Positions 25,699 through 34,743 of a stretch of DNA of 64,000 nucleotides are shown one piece after another (position 1 is the stretch's first letter; each line of letters begins with the position of its first letter). The translations under genes were made by a program, and so were the position numbers. This DNA comes from Hyphomicrobiales bacterium (lineage in GTDB: Bacteria > Pseudomonadota > Alphaproteobacteria > Rhizobiales > Beijerinckiaceae). Location of the stretch: assembly GCA_900470775.1 (NCBI GenBank), contig UCBZ01000059.1, positions 1-64,000 on the forward strand. The letters are read 5' to 3'. Under the pieces are notes generated by a model that saw only the letters and a list, made by a program, of their open reading frames with translations, was not told where the DNA came from and made no database searches.

Positions 25699-26550
25699 TC
25701 AGCCCTTGACCGCGCCAGCGGTAAGGCCTGCGACGATGTGCTTCTGCGCGAGGATGAAGAGCAGCACCGTCGGCAGCAAAGTGAGCGTGATGAACGCCAG
25801 AATCAGGTGCCATTCCGACGAGAACTCGCCCTGATAGATCATGATGCCGAGCGGCCAGGGATAGAGCCGTTCCGAGTTCAGCATCACCAGCGGCAGCAGA
25901 TAGCTGTTCCAGCTATGGACGAAGGTGATGGTGCCGACGGTGGCGAGGATCGGCCGCGACAGCGGCAGGGTGACATGGCGGAAGAAAGCGAAATAGCTGC
26001 AGCCATCGACCAGCGCCGCCTCGAGCAGTTCATGCGGCAGGTCCTTGAAGAAGCGCCGCAGCAGCAGGATGCTCATGGCGAGGCCGAAGGCGACCTGCGG
26101 CAGGATCACGCCGAAATAACTGTCCAGCAGGCCGAGATCGCGGACCTTTATGAACAGCGGCAGGATCGCGGTCGCAGCCGGGAACAACAGCCCCATGGTG
26201 AGGTAGCTCAGCAGCATCGAGGAGCCGAAAAAGCGGATATGGGCGAAGGCGAAGGCCGCCATCGAGGCCACGATCAGCGTCAGCAACACGGTGAAGCTCG
26301 CGATCACCAGCGAGTTCCACAGCATCTGCCAGTAGCGGCCGGAGAACAGGATGCCGGTGTAGTTCTCCCATTCCCAGGTTTGCGGCAGGCCGAACGGATT
26401 GGTGCGCAGTTCGCCCAGCGTCTTGAAGCCGCCGAGCAGGGTCGCAAGCAGCGGCACGGCGACGAACAGTGCCACCATCCCGAGAAACAGGATCTTGTAG
26501 ACCAGGACCGGGTCGAGCGGCCGGCGGGCGGGGATGGCGGCTTCACTCAT
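25699..26550 (-). CDS. Carbohydrate ABC transporter permease (MalG-type)
   Basis: A 283-residue membrane protein with six predicted segments and the EAA loop ELLEAALVDGCSYFAFFRHVTLPL near residue 185. It overlaps the MalF-type gene by eight bases. It forms the channel with that protein. Confidence 0.92.
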   Translation of the reverse strand: MSEAAIPARRPLDPVLVYKILFLGMVALFVAVPLLATLLGGFKTLGELRTNPFGLPQTWEWENYTGILFSGRYWQMLWNSLVIASFTVLLTLIVASMAAFAFAHIRFFGSSMLLSYLTMGLLFPAATAILPLFIKVRDLGLLDSYFGVILPQVAFGLAMSILLLRRFFKDLPHELLEAALVDGCSYFAFFRHVTLPLSRPILATVGTITFVHSWNSYLLPLVMLNSERLYPWPLGIMIYQGEFSSEWHLILAFITLTLLPTVLLFILAQKHIVAGLTAGAVKG

Positions 26551-27475
26551 CGCGCATGAACCAGCGCTTGTAGGTAATCGCGAAGGTCACGCAGATCAGG
26601 AACAGGATGACGCCGATGGCGCTGCCATAGCCGACGCGCATGCGCGAGACGCCGTTGTTGTAGAGGAAGCTGACCATCGTGTTGGAGGAATCGGCCGGTC
26701 CGCCGCGGGTCAGCGGCATGACGAGATCGAAGAGCTGCAGCGAGCCGACCACCGCAAAGAACACCGACAGGCGGATTGTCGGATACAGCAGCGGGATCAC
26801 GACATGGCGCAGCACCTGCCAGCGCGACGCCCCGTCGATGCGCGCAGCCTCGACCAGATTGCGGTCCATGCCCTGCAGGGCGGCGATGAACAGCATCATA
26901 TGGAAGCCGAAATACTTCCAGACGACGACGATCAGGATCGCCAGCATCGAGGTCTGCGGGCTGGCGAGCAGATGCGGCGCCTCGGCTCCGAACATCCGGT
27001 AGACCGATGCGAGCAGCCCGTAATTGCCGTCATAGATGAAGCTGAAGATCAGGCCGGTCGCAACTTCGGCCAGCACATAGGGCAGGAAAAACAGCATCCG
27101 CAGCGCGACCGAGCCGCGAAACTTGTCGGCGAGCAGCAGCGCCAGCGTCAGCGCCAGAGGCAGCTGGACTACCAGCGAGACCGCGATGATCAGCAGGTTG
27201 TTGCGGAAGGCGATGCCGAAGCCGCGGGTATCAAAGACGAAGCGGTAATTGTCGAAGCCGATCCAGCGGGTCGGGCTGCCAAAGCCGTTCCAGTTGAAGC
27301 CGGAATACCAGGCCGCCTCGCCAATCGGCAGCACGACGAAGAGCGTGAAGAGCAGCAGGGCCGGCGGCAGGAACAGCAGAAGAGCGCCGAGCTGTCCGTC
27401 GGTCGTCGCTCTGCGGCGCGCACCGGGAGCCGCAGGCCTGCCGCGGATAACGGCGGCCGCGCTGTGCTGAGACAT
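26543..27475 (-). CDS. Carbohydrate ABC transporter permease (MalF-type)
   Basis: A 310-residue membrane protein with six predicted segments after a hydrophilic N-terminus, and the EAA loop NLVEAARIDGASRWQVLRHVVIPL. ATG 27475 is preferred; a TTG at 27490 would add five residues. The operon has no ATPase gene, so a shared MsmK/UgpC-type ATPase must energise it. Confidence 0.92.
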   Translation of the reverse strand: MSQHSAAAVIRGRPAAPGARRRATTDGQLGALLLFLPPALLLFTLFVVLPIGEAAWYSGFNWNGFGSPTRWIGFDNYRFVFDTRGFGIAFRNNLLIIAVSLVVQLPLALTLALLLADKFRGSVALRMLFFLPYVLAEVATGLIFSFIYDGNYGLLASVYRMFGAEAPHLLASPQTSMLAILIVVVWKYFGFHMMLFIAALQGMDRNLVEAARIDGASRWQVLRHVVIPLLYPTIRLSVFFAVVGSLQLFDLVMPLTRGGPADSSNTMVSFLYNNGVSRMRVGYGSAIGVILFLICVTFAITYKRWFMRDE

Positions 27476-27512
27476 CGGTATCGCTTTCAAGGTTGACGCA
27501 GGAGGGTCGGGC

Positions 27513-28772
27513 TCAGTTGCCCTGCTTGAACGCGTCCTGGATCGCCTTGGCGGCCTGCTTGGGCGTCATCGAGCCGCCGGCGATCTCGGCCGTCGCGTCA
27601 TTGACCACCCGCCCGACCGAGGGCCCCAGATCCTGGTCGTAGAAATTCTGGTGGTACTGTGACGCGGCGATGTTCCTGGCGACGTTCTGCATGAAGGCAG
27701 CGCTCAGGGCCGCTTCCGCGCCCTTGAAGGTCGGGATGATGAAATTCTGCTTGGCGAGGTCGCGCTGGACCTCGTCAGAGATGAAGAACTTGACGAATTC
27801 GACCGCTTCCTTCGGCGCGCCCTTGGTGATGATCCAGCCATTGACGCCGCCCAGCGTGTCCGAGGGCTTGCCCTTGCCGCCCGCGGGCATCGGGAAGTCG
27901 ATCCAGCCCAGCTTGTCCTCGGTGATGCCCTTCTTGTCGGCGGCGAGCGCACGCTGCGTGGCGGAGTGATGCGAGATCGCGAGGTTCATCGCGGCTTTGC
28001 CGTCGCCGAAATAGCCGAGGGCCTGCTGGTTCTTGAAGCCGAGGAAGCCGGTCTGGAAGGGTTCGAGATCGACCAGCTGCTTCATCAGCTCGCCGGCTTT
28101 CAGGAAGGTCTCGCCCTCGAAGCCGCCGTTCTGGCCCTTGAGCGCCGCCTCGAAGGCGGGCTTGCCGCCGAGCCGGACGGCGAGATGGGTCCAGTAGAAA
28201 TGCAGCGGCCACTTGTCCTGACCGCCGACGGCGATCGGCGTGATGCCGGCCGCCTTGAGCGTCTTCACCGCAGCCAGGAGGTCGTCCCAGCTCTTGATCG
28301 CGCTGGCATCGATAGCGGCCTTCGCGAAGAGGTCCTTGTTGTACATGAACCCGACCTGCGAGACGTTGTAGGGCAGGCCGTAGAGCTTGCCGTTGATGGT
28401 GAAGGCTTCGACGGCCCCCGCCGAGAGCTTGTTTTTGTAGTCGCCGACGCCGGTCGTGATGTCCTCCAGCACGCCGGCTTCGATCTGCGCCTTGAGCACG
28501 CCGCCGGCCCAGGAATAGAGGATGTGCGGCCGGTCCCGAGACTGCAGCACGGTCGGGAGCTTGGCCTTGTAGGCCTCGTTCTCGAGGAACTGCATCTCGA
28601 CCTTGACGCCGGCATTCCTGGCCTCGAAACGCCGAACGACCTCTTCCCAGATCTTCACCTGGGCCGGGTTCTGCTCAAGGTGGAGCCAGCGGACGGTGGT
28701 CTGTGCGGAGGCTGTTCCGAGGGTCAGCGTCAGTCCTGCGGCGGCGAGCGCCAGCTTCGTCAGAAATCGCAT
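27513..28772 (-). CDS. Extracellular sugar-binding protein (family 1)
   Basis: A 419-residue lipid-free periplasmic binding protein. The Sec signal ends at TASAQTTVRW. It has family-1 features: IWEEVVRRFEARNAGVKVEM, YGLPYNVSQVGFMYNKDLF and GVNGWIITKGAPKEAVEFVKF. AGGGAGGATATA precedes the ATG. It is the first gene of the - strand operon and probably binds an oligosaccharide or glycoside (trehalose-like, judging by ThuA). Confidence 0.92.
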   Translation of the reverse strand: MRFLTKLALAAAGLTLTLGTASAQTTVRWLHLEQNPAQVKIWEEVVRRFEARNAGVKVEMQFLENEAYKAKLPTVLQSRDRPHILYSWAGGVLKAQIEAGVLEDITTGVGDYKNKLSAGAVEAFTINGKLYGLPYNVSQVGFMYNKDLFAKAAIDASAIKSWDDLLAAVKTLKAAGITPIAVGGQDKWPLHFYWTHLAVRLGGKPAFEAALKGQNGGFEGETFLKAGELMKQLVDLEPFQTGFLGFKNQQALGYFGDGKAAMNLAISHHSATQRALAADKKGITEDKLGWIDFPMPAGGKGKPSDTLGGVNGWIITKGAPKEAVEFVKFFISDEVQRDLAKQNFIIPTFKGAEAALSAAFMQNVARNIAASQYHQNFYDQDLGPSVGRVVNDATAEIAGGSMTPKQAAKAIQDAFKQGN

Positions 28773-28810
28773 TATATCCTCCCTGGTCCCGTCTTTGCGG
28801 GTTGCCCGCA

Positions 28811-28848
28811 GCGTAACTCAAATTCTGAGGTGCGCAACTCAAAAACTG
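28811..28848. promoter_or_regulatory. Two direct repeats 21 bp apart in a divergent promoter region
   Basis: GCGTAACTCAAATTCTG (28811-28827) and GCGCAACTCAAAAACTG (28832-28848) match at 14 of 17 positions. Their 21-bp period is two helical turns. They lie between the sugar-binding-protein gene and the divergent SDR, where the operon's LacI regulator or a promoter should act. Confidence 0.4.
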
Positions 28849-28946
28849 CGCTATATGATCGCTTGCCGGACCATCGTCCGGCTGCGTCCAGCCGGTGCTT
28901 TCCGTTCGGCAGTCCGCGCTGATGCAAATCCCTGTTGGAGTTCACG

Positions 28947-29705
28947 ATGGCCGCCGTCTACCCAGACCTCAAAGGCAAGGTCGTTCTCGTCACCGGTGGC
29001 GCCTCGGGGATCGGTGCCGCGATCGCGCGGCGTTTTGCCGGGCAAGGTTCGACGGTGATCCTGTTCGACATCCTGCACGAGGCCGGCGAAACGCTGGCGC
29101 AGGAGCTTCGCTCCGGCGGCACCGCAGCTCATTTCCAGCAGGTCGACCTCACCGACATCCCTGCCCTGCGGGCGGGTATCGCAGTCGCGCGCAAGCTGCA
29201 TGGCCCGATCGAGGTTCTGATCAACAATGCCGCCCATGACGAGCGGCATGCGACCGCGGATGTGACGCCTGAATACTGGGACGACCGCATCGCGGTGAAT
29301 TTGAAGCACCAGTTCTTCGCCGCCCAGGCGGTGCTGCCGGAGATGCAAGCCGCCAATGGCGGCGTCATCATCAATTTCGGCTCGACCTCATGGATGGCGG
29401 GCCAGGGTGGCATGGCCGCCTATACCGCCAGCAAATCGGGCGTGATCGGCCTGACGCGCTCGCTGGCGCGTGACTACGGCCCCCATAATATCCGCGTGAA
29501 CGCGATCGCGCCCGGCTGGATCATGACGGAGCGCCAGATCGAGAAATGGCTGACGCCCGAGAGCGAAGCCGAATTGATGCGCAGACAATGTCTGAAACGC
29601 AGGCTGGAGCCGGACGAACTGGCGAAGTTCACCGTCTTCCTCGCCTCCGACGAGGCCTCGGCCTGCACCGCGCAGCACTATGTCGTCGACGGCGGATGGG
29701 TTTAG
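28947..29705 (+). CDS. SDR-family dehydrogenase
   Basis: A 252-residue classical SDR. It has VTGGASGIGAAIARRFA (cofactor), INNAAHDE, a catalytic Ser in FGSTSWMA, YTASKSG (YxxxK) and C-terminal YVVDGGW. GGAG lies four to seven bases before ATG 28947. It is divergent from the sugar ABC operon and may act on the same sugar. The closest groups are gluconate or galactitol/L-fucose dehydrogenase-like SDRs; the substrate is not determinable. Confidence 0.88.
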   Translation: MAAVYPDLKGKVVLVTGGASGIGAAIARRFAGQGSTVILFDILHEAGETLAQELRSGGTAAHFQQVDLTDIPALRAGIAVARKLHGPIEVLINNAAHDERHATADVTPEYWDDRIAVNLKHQFFAAQAVLPEMQAANGGVIINFGSTSWMAGQGGMAAYTASKSGVIGLTRSLARDYGPHNIRVNAIAPGWIMTERQIEKWLTPESEAELMRRQCLKRRLEPDELAKFTVFLASDEASACTAQHYVVDGGWV

Positions 29706-29731
29706 CGCGTTCCCTCTTCCCATGGCAGGGC

Positions 29732-29759
29732 CATGAGGCGCAGGCACAACGGCCTCATG
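29732..29759. terminator. Convergent hairpin between SDR and histidine kinase genes
   Basis: CATGAGGC and GCCTCATG pair across a 12-nt loop, 27 bases after the SDR stop and 52 before the end of the kinase gene. It is a likely shared transcription end; there is no T-run. Confidence 0.45.
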
Positions 29760-29810
29760 AGCCAGGCGCTGTAGCGGCGACGCAATAGGCAACTCGCGCG
29801 TCATTCCGAT

Positions 29811-31799
29811 CTACGCGCCTTGCTCGACGACCAGCGTTTCGGTGGACGGACCGCTCTGATCGGATACGCCGAGGACGTCTTTCAGCCGCCGGGCAAGATC
29901 GGCTTTCCGATAGGGCTTGGTCAGCACGAGGGCGCCTTCACGCAGCCGGCCATGCTTGACCAGCGTTTCCAAAGCGTATCCGGAGGTTAGCAGCACGCGC
30001 AACCCCGGCCGCAACTGGCAGGCGAGATCGGCAAGCTCCCAGCCATTCATGCCGCCGGGCATGACGATGTCGGTGAACAGGATATCGATCGGAATGTTCG
30101 CCCTGAGTTTTTGCAGCGCGTCATTGCCGTCGACGGCGGAAATGACCGAATAGCCCAGGCTCTCGACGCTCTTGATCGAGTAGGATCGAACGAAGGGATC
30201 GTCTTCGACGACGAGGACCCTCTCGCTACCCTGCGGGAGCAAACCGTAGTCGGCCGGAGGCTGCTCGGGAGGCATCGAAGGTTTCGAACCGGCCTGGGGC
30301 AGATAAATCCGAACCGTCGTGCCCAGGCCCGGCTCGCTATAGATCGAAACGTGACCGTTCGATTGCTTGACGAAACCATACACCATGCTCAGGCCCAGCC
30401 CGCTGCCCTTGCCGACCTCCTTTGTCGTGTAGAAGGGCTCGAACGCACGATCGATCACGTCCTTCGACATGCCTTCGCCCTCGTCGGTGATGGCGATCAG
30501 GACATATTCGCCGGGCAGCACCTCCGGGTGCAGGCTCTGATAGTGATCGTCGAGGGTCGCGTTGGCTGTCGAAATCGTCAGCCGCCCGCCCGAGGGCATG
30601 GCGTCCTGGGCGTTCACCGCAAGGTTCAGCACGGCGGATTCAAGCTGGGCAGCATCCGCGAAGATGGACGAGACCGCAGGATCGAAATGGGCCTTGAACT
30701 CGACATCCTGCCGCAAGGTTCGCTGCAGCAGTTTCTGCATCGATCCCAATAAGCCGTTGCAGTCGATGTCGGTCGGGCGGAGAATCTGCCGCCGGCCGAA
30801 CGCCAACAGACGCTGGGTCAATTCGGCGCCGCGGTCGCCGGCGCGCCCGATATCTTCTGCGAGTTGCTGCAGGTCCTGTCGGGCCTTGAGCTTTTCACTG
30901 AGGAATTCGGCATTGCCGACGATCACGGTCAGGAGGTTGTTGAAATCATGGGCGATGCCGCCCGAGAGCTGCCCGACCACCTCCATCTTTTGGGCCTGGA
31001 CCAGCAGTTCCTCGGTTCGCTTGCGCCCGGTGAGATCGCGGATAATGCCGACGAAGATCGATTCGCCGTCCTGTCTGGCCTCTCCCACCGACAGGTCCAT
31101 CGGAAATGTGGAACTGTCCTTGCGCTGGCCAATCACCTCGCGGCCGATCCCGATGATCTTGCGCTCGCCGGTCGCCAGGAAATTGTTGATGTATCCGTCG
31201 TGCTCGACACGATAGGAGGACGGCATCAGCATCTTGACGTTCTGCCGAACGACCTCGTCGACGCGATACTGGAACAGCTTTTCGCAGGCGGGGTTGAATT
31301 CCATGATGCAGCCGCGCGCATCGATCAGGATCACGCCGTCGACTGCCGTGTCGACGACGGCCTTGAGGCGGGCGCTGCTCTCGCGCAGGGCCCGCTCCGC
31401 CCTTTCGCGCTCAGTGAGATCGTGAATGATCCCGACAAAGATCGAGCCGTCGTTCTGCTTTGCTTCTCCTACCGAGAGATTCATGGGAAACGTCGTACCG
31501 TCCTTGCGGCGACCCATGACCTCCCGGCCGATTCCAATGATCTTCTGCTCTCCAGTCCGATTGAAATTATCGATATACTTGTCGTGATCCCGACTGTAGG
31601 AGTCTGGCATCAGCATCTTAACGTTCCGTCCTATCACCTCCTCGGCCGGAAACTGAAACAGTCTTTCGCAAGCGGAATTGAACATCAGCACGTTGCCAAG
31701 CGCGTCGATCAGGATAACGCCATCGACTGCGGTTTCCACGACGGCGTTCAGCCATCTTGCTTCCGGACTCCTGGCGTTGGATTCCGGCTTAATGGGCAA
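29811..31799 (-). CDS. Hybrid sensor histidine kinase with two FixL-like PAS domains
   Basis: A 662-residue soluble kinase with no membrane segment. PAS1 is about 16-130 and PAS2 about 145-258, and both are strikingly FixL-like. His72 and His200 lie in RDHDKYI and VEHDGYI. Arg92 and Arg220 in IIGIGRE follow exactly 20 residues later, as His200/Arg220 do in Bradyrhizobium FixL. The HisKA phospho-His is His284 (GGIAHDFNNLL), the ATPase has DEGEGM and GSGLGLSMVYG, and a C-terminal receiver has Asp577 (FTDIVMPGG). Oxygen or redox sensing through heme is an inference. The gene overlaps the upstream response regulator by 11 bases. Confidence 0.9.
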   Translation of the reverse strand: MPIKPESNARSPEARWLNAVVETAVDGVILIDALGNVLMFNSACERLFQFPAEEVIGRNVKMLMPDSYSRDHDKYIDNFNRTGEQKIIGIGREVMGRRKDGTTFPMNLSVGEAKQNDGSIFVGIIHDLTERERAERALRESSARLKAVVDTAVDGVILIDARGCIMEFNPACEKLFQYRVDEVVRQNVKMLMPSSYRVEHDGYINNFLATGERKIIGIGREVIGQRKDSSTFPMDLSVGEARQDGESIFVGIIRDLTGRKRTEELLVQAQKMEVVGQLSGGIAHDFNNLLTVIVGNAEFLSEKLKARQDLQQLAEDIGRAGDRGAELTQRLLAFGRRQILRPTDIDCNGLLGSMQKLLQRTLRQDVEFKAHFDPAVSSIFADAAQLESAVLNLAVNAQDAMPSGGRLTISTANATLDDHYQSLHPEVLPGEYVLIAITDEGEGMSKDVIDRAFEPFYTTKEVGKGSGLGLSMVYGFVKQSNGHVSIYSEPGLGTTVRIYLPQAGSKPSMPPEQPPADYGLLPQGSERVLVVEDDPFVRSYSIKSVESLGYSVISAVDGNDALQKLRANIPIDILFTDIVMPGGMNGWELADLACQLRPGLRVLLTSGYALETLVKHGRLREGALVLTKPYRKADLARRLKDVLGVSDQSGPSTETLVVEQGA

Positions 31800-32202
31800 T
31801 GGCTGTCATCTTCAGGCTGTGGGATTTCTCCAGACAAACGTCGATCTCGGCCAACAACATCTTGGGCGTGAAAGGCTTGCGCAAGCAGCGCGTGGCACCG
31901 AGTTCGAGCGCCATGCTCAAGAAATCCGGGGCTGCAGCGCGATGTTCGGCGAAGACGTAGCCGGAGATAGCTAGCAGGGGCACGGCCGGCGCGCGTTGGC
32001 GGAACAGCCCGACCGATTCGAACCCGCGCATGCGTGGCATGAAGATATCGACGATCATGAGATCGAACGAGGTCTCACCGAGCGCGTGAAGCCCGGTTTC
32101 TGCGCCATAGGCAACGGAAACGGAAAAGTTGCTTGCTTCAAGCCAGGTGCGGATCGCAAAGCAAATCAACTGGTCGTCGTCAACCACGAGAATGTGCGTC
32201 AC
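31789..32202 (-). CDS. Single-domain response regulator
   Basis: A 137-residue receiver domain without an output domain. It has THILVVDDDQLI at the start, phospho-Asp in LMIVDIFMPRM and Lys in CLRKPFTPKML. A GTG start at 32202 is supported by the run GGGGGGAGAAG upstream; the frame is open to 32247. It is co-transcribed and overlaps with the hybrid kinase, so it is the likely phosphoryl acceptor. Confidence 0.85.
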   Translation of the reverse strand: MTHILVVDDDQLICFAIRTWLEASNFSVSVAYGAETGLHALGETSFDLMIVDIFMPRMRGFESVGLFRQRAPAVPLLAISGYVFAEHRAAAPDFLSMALELGATRCLRKPFTPKMLLAEIDVCLEKSHSLKMTAIAH

Positions 32203-32357
32203 AACTGACTTCTCCCCCCCGGAGTGTCGGCGCAAAGCCCCAGGCAAAGTCGATTCGCGCCCGCTTATTCGTCAAATCTCCATTTTGCCTAGAATTTGGA
32301 TCTAATTTCCTCTGCGTCCACCCGCCAGCGTGTTTAGCATGAAAGCAAAATGGCGAA

Positions 32358-32371
32358 TTGATTGCTATCGA
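32358..32371. promoter_or_regulatory. FNR/FixK-like box
   Basis: TTGAT-TGCT-ATCGA matches the Fnr/FixK consensus TTGAT-N4-ATCAA at 9 of 10 defined bases. It lies in the 271-base gap between the two-component genes and the Crp/Fnr gene. Confidence 0.45.
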
Positions 32372-32473
32372 GTGACCAAGGGTTCATGCTGTTCGTAACG
32401 TCGATGCCGAAGCCAGGGGGTGTCGACGTCAGAAGACCAAGTGAGTTCCTGCCTGACTTCAGCCGGAGCGGTC

Positions 32474-33181
32474 ATGGAAGGCCCGCCGCGCTCGCCCAAT
32501 GCTTTGCTCGCAGCGCTGCCCGCTGACGAATTCGAGGCTCTCCGCCCGCATCTTCAAAAGGTTCCGCTTGTTCAGGGCACGGTCATCGTGGGCGCCGGCG
32601 AACGATTGTCCAACGTCTTCTTCCCTCATGACGGGGCAATCTCGCTCGTCGTCAGCCTGGCCGGCGGCGGCATGGTCGAGATCGCTATGATCGGCCGCGA
32701 CAGTATCTTTGGCGCGGCGGCAGCGCTTGGTGACACTATCTCATTGAATCACGCGATTGTTCAACTTCCAGGTCTGGCAACGATTCTGGATGTCAGAGTT
32801 TTTCGAGCCATCGCGTCGCGTAGCATCAGTTTTTGTAACACCCTGTTTCGGTATGAGCAGGCGATTTTTGCCCAGGCCCAACAGTCCGTGGCATGCAATG
32901 CGATACATTCGGTCGAGGGACGCCTCGCACGCTGCCTGCTCCGGATGGTCGATCTGGCCGGCAAGAACAGGCTCCCGCTCACGCAGGATTCTCTTGCACA
33001 GATGATCGGCGTGCAGCGCAACAGCATCTCAACCGCGGCCCATGCGCTGCAGGAGGCGGGGATCGTCAGGTATAGCCGCGGCAACATCGAGATCATCAGG
33101 CACGACGCGCTGAGGAGCGCCTCCTGCGAATGCTACGAAGCGGTCAAGACGCAGTCCAGAAGGCTCTCCTGCCAAGCTTGA
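32474..33181 (+). CDS. Crp/Fnr-family transcriptional regulator
   Basis: A 235-residue regulator with an N-terminal cyclic-nucleotide-binding-like barrel (about 15-135) and a C-terminal winged helix (LTQDSLAQMIGVQRNSISTA, about 165-185). There is no N-terminal cysteine cluster, so it is not a classical [4Fe-4S] Fnr; two cysteines occur near the end (SCECYE). ATG 32474 has GGAG nearby; an in-frame GTG at 32420 would add 18 residues. Proteins of this type often answer to PAS kinases or to redox stress. Confidence 0.88.
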   Translation: MEGPPRSPNALLAALPADEFEALRPHLQKVPLVQGTVIVGAGERLSNVFFPHDGAISLVVSLAGGGMVEIAMIGRDSIFGAAAALGDTISLNHAIVQLPGLATILDVRVFRAIASRSISFCNTLFRYEQAIFAQAQQSVACNAIHSVEGRLARCLLRMVDLAGKNRLPLTQDSLAQMIGVQRNSISTAAHALQEAGIVRYSRGNIEIIRHDALRSASCECYEAVKTQSRRLSCQA

Positions 33182-33366
33182 GACCGGGCAAGAATCGGTC
33201 CATCGCCGCCCTGCGAAAGATCGGATTGGGCCGCTTCGCACCAAGTGGGCTCGGCTCGTCCTGGGAGTCATACCCTTGATCGCGATCGGGTGATTTGAAC
33301 GCAGCCCGAACCGACGACGCCCCTGCTGCGTTTCCTATTCAATCGCGACAGGCAGGAGGCCGGCCA

Positions 33367-34068
33367 ATGCCCGATTATACGCTCTATTACTGGTCGGTCC
33401 CATTCCGGGGCCAGTTCGTGCGGGCGGTCCTGGCCTGGGCCGGCAAGGACTGGCGCGAGGCCGGCGACGGCGAGATCGAAAAGCTCATGACGGCCCCGGT
33501 CGAGACCATGCCGGTGCCGTTCATGGGGCCGCCGCTCCTGATCGACCACGCCGATGACTTCGCCATCGCGGAGATGCCGGCGATCGTTCTCTATCTCGGC
33601 GAGACGCTCGACCTCATGCCGGCGACGGCACCGTTGCGCGCGCTGACCATGAAGGTCGTCAACGATGCCAATGACGTCATCGACGAGATCACGCTGCAGG
33701 GCGGGCAGTCGATGTGGACCGACGCCAAATGGCGCGAGTTCGTGCCTCGTCTCAGGAAGTGGATGTCGTTCTGGGAGGAGACCGGGCGCCGGCATGGCCT
33801 GACCTGCGAGGCCGGCTTCCTGCTGGGAGGCGAGGCGCCGGGGATCGCCGATGTCGTGACCGCGACCCTGTGGACGACGATGGCGGATCGCTTCTCCGAG
33901 ATCGCAGCGATCTTCGACGAGACCGCGCCCGCGACCAGCGCGCTGGTTCGCCGTATCTCCGATCTGCCGGCCCTGGCCGGATTGGCCGAGAAGGCCCGAA
34001 AAGATTACGGCGACGCCTATTGCGGCGGTCAGATCGAAGCCGCCCTGCGCAAGGTCGCCGGCGGATAG
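33367..34068 (+). CDS. Glutathione S-transferase family protein
   Basis: A 233-residue GST-fold protein with an N-terminal thioredoxin-like domain (YTLYYWSVPFRGQFVRAVLAW, then MPVPFMGPPLLIDH with the cis-Pro and FAIAEMPAIVLYLGE) and a helical C-terminal domain. AGGAGG lies eight bases before ATG 33367. The role is detoxification or a glutathione-linked reaction. It has no obvious operon partner apart from the small cupin downstream. Confidence 0.85.
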   Translation: MPDYTLYYWSVPFRGQFVRAVLAWAGKDWREAGDGEIEKLMTAPVETMPVPFMGPPLLIDHADDFAIAEMPAIVLYLGETLDLMPATAPLRALTMKVVNDANDVIDEITLQGGQSMWTDAKWREFVPRLRKWMSFWEETGRRHGLTCEAGFLLGGEAPGIADVVTATLWTTMADRFSEIAAIFDETAPATSALVRRISDLPALAGLAEKARKDYGDAYCGGQIEAALRKVAGG

Positions 34069-34198
34069 GCGCGCCGCTGCTAAGCCCGGCGCCCGGTATG
34101 CATCGAGACCATCGTGGGAACTTTTAGCCCGGCAAAGCCGTACTCGGTCTTGGTTCTGCGACACCGCGATGTCTCCCCACCTCCTGTGGAGCGTGACG

Positions 34199-34549
34199 AT
34201 GAAACTGCAAAAATTCTCGATTGCCGACGCGTCGCTGGAACGCTCGCCCGGCCAGCCGGCCAATGTGTTCGTCGGCAATCTCGTCGACGAGCGGCAGGGC
34301 GGGCCGATCACGATCGGCTATGGACGCTATGCGCCCGGGCAGAGCCTCACTGAAACGATGGCAGTCGACGACGTCATGATCGTTCTGGAGGGGCGGCTTT
34401 CGGTCTCGACGGACGCCAGCGCGGTCACCGCGGGACCCGGCGACATCGTCTACATGCCCAAGGGTGAAGCGGTGACCATCCGCTCGCGCGAGGAAGGCGC
34501 GCTGACCGCCTATGTCACCTATCCGCATTGGCGCTCGGCGCAGGCCTGA
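34199..34549 (+). CDS. EutQ-like small cupin protein
   Basis: A 116-residue cupin resembling the C-terminal domain of EutQ (ITIGYGRYAPGQSLTETMAVDDVMIVLEG, then VTAGPGDIVYMPKGE). GGAG is seven bases upstream of ATG 34199. Metal-binding histidines are poorly conserved. It is not inside an ethanolamine operon, so an acetate-kinase-like function cannot be assumed; treat it as an uncharacterised cupin. Confidence 0.75.
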   Translation: MKLQKFSIADASLERSPGQPANVFVGNLVDERQGGPITIGYGRYAPGQSLTETMAVDDVMIVLEGRLSVSTDASAVTAGPGDIVYMPKGEAVTIRSREEGALTAYVTYPHWRSAQA

Positions 34550-34644
34550 GCGACGCTGTCGGCCTCATCGACCGCGCTTCGGGAAAAACCCGCGCTGCGA
34601 TATGGGAGACCGACGTGCCCAGCGGATGTCGAGGCAAATGCAAA

Positions 34645-34670
34645 CGCCGCAGCCTTGCTCGGCCGCGGCG
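34645..34670 (-). terminator. Rho-independent-type terminator of the tctACB operon
   Basis: A 10-bp stem with one mismatch and a 6-nt loop. Read on the - strand it is followed by TTTGCATTTG. It lies 74 bases beyond the tctB stop. Confidence 0.55.
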
Positions 34671-34743
34671 CTTGGTTCTCTCCGGCCCGGCGCATCAGGC
34701 AGCGGGCACCATTATGACCTATACCTGCGCCCTGAACCGGCGG

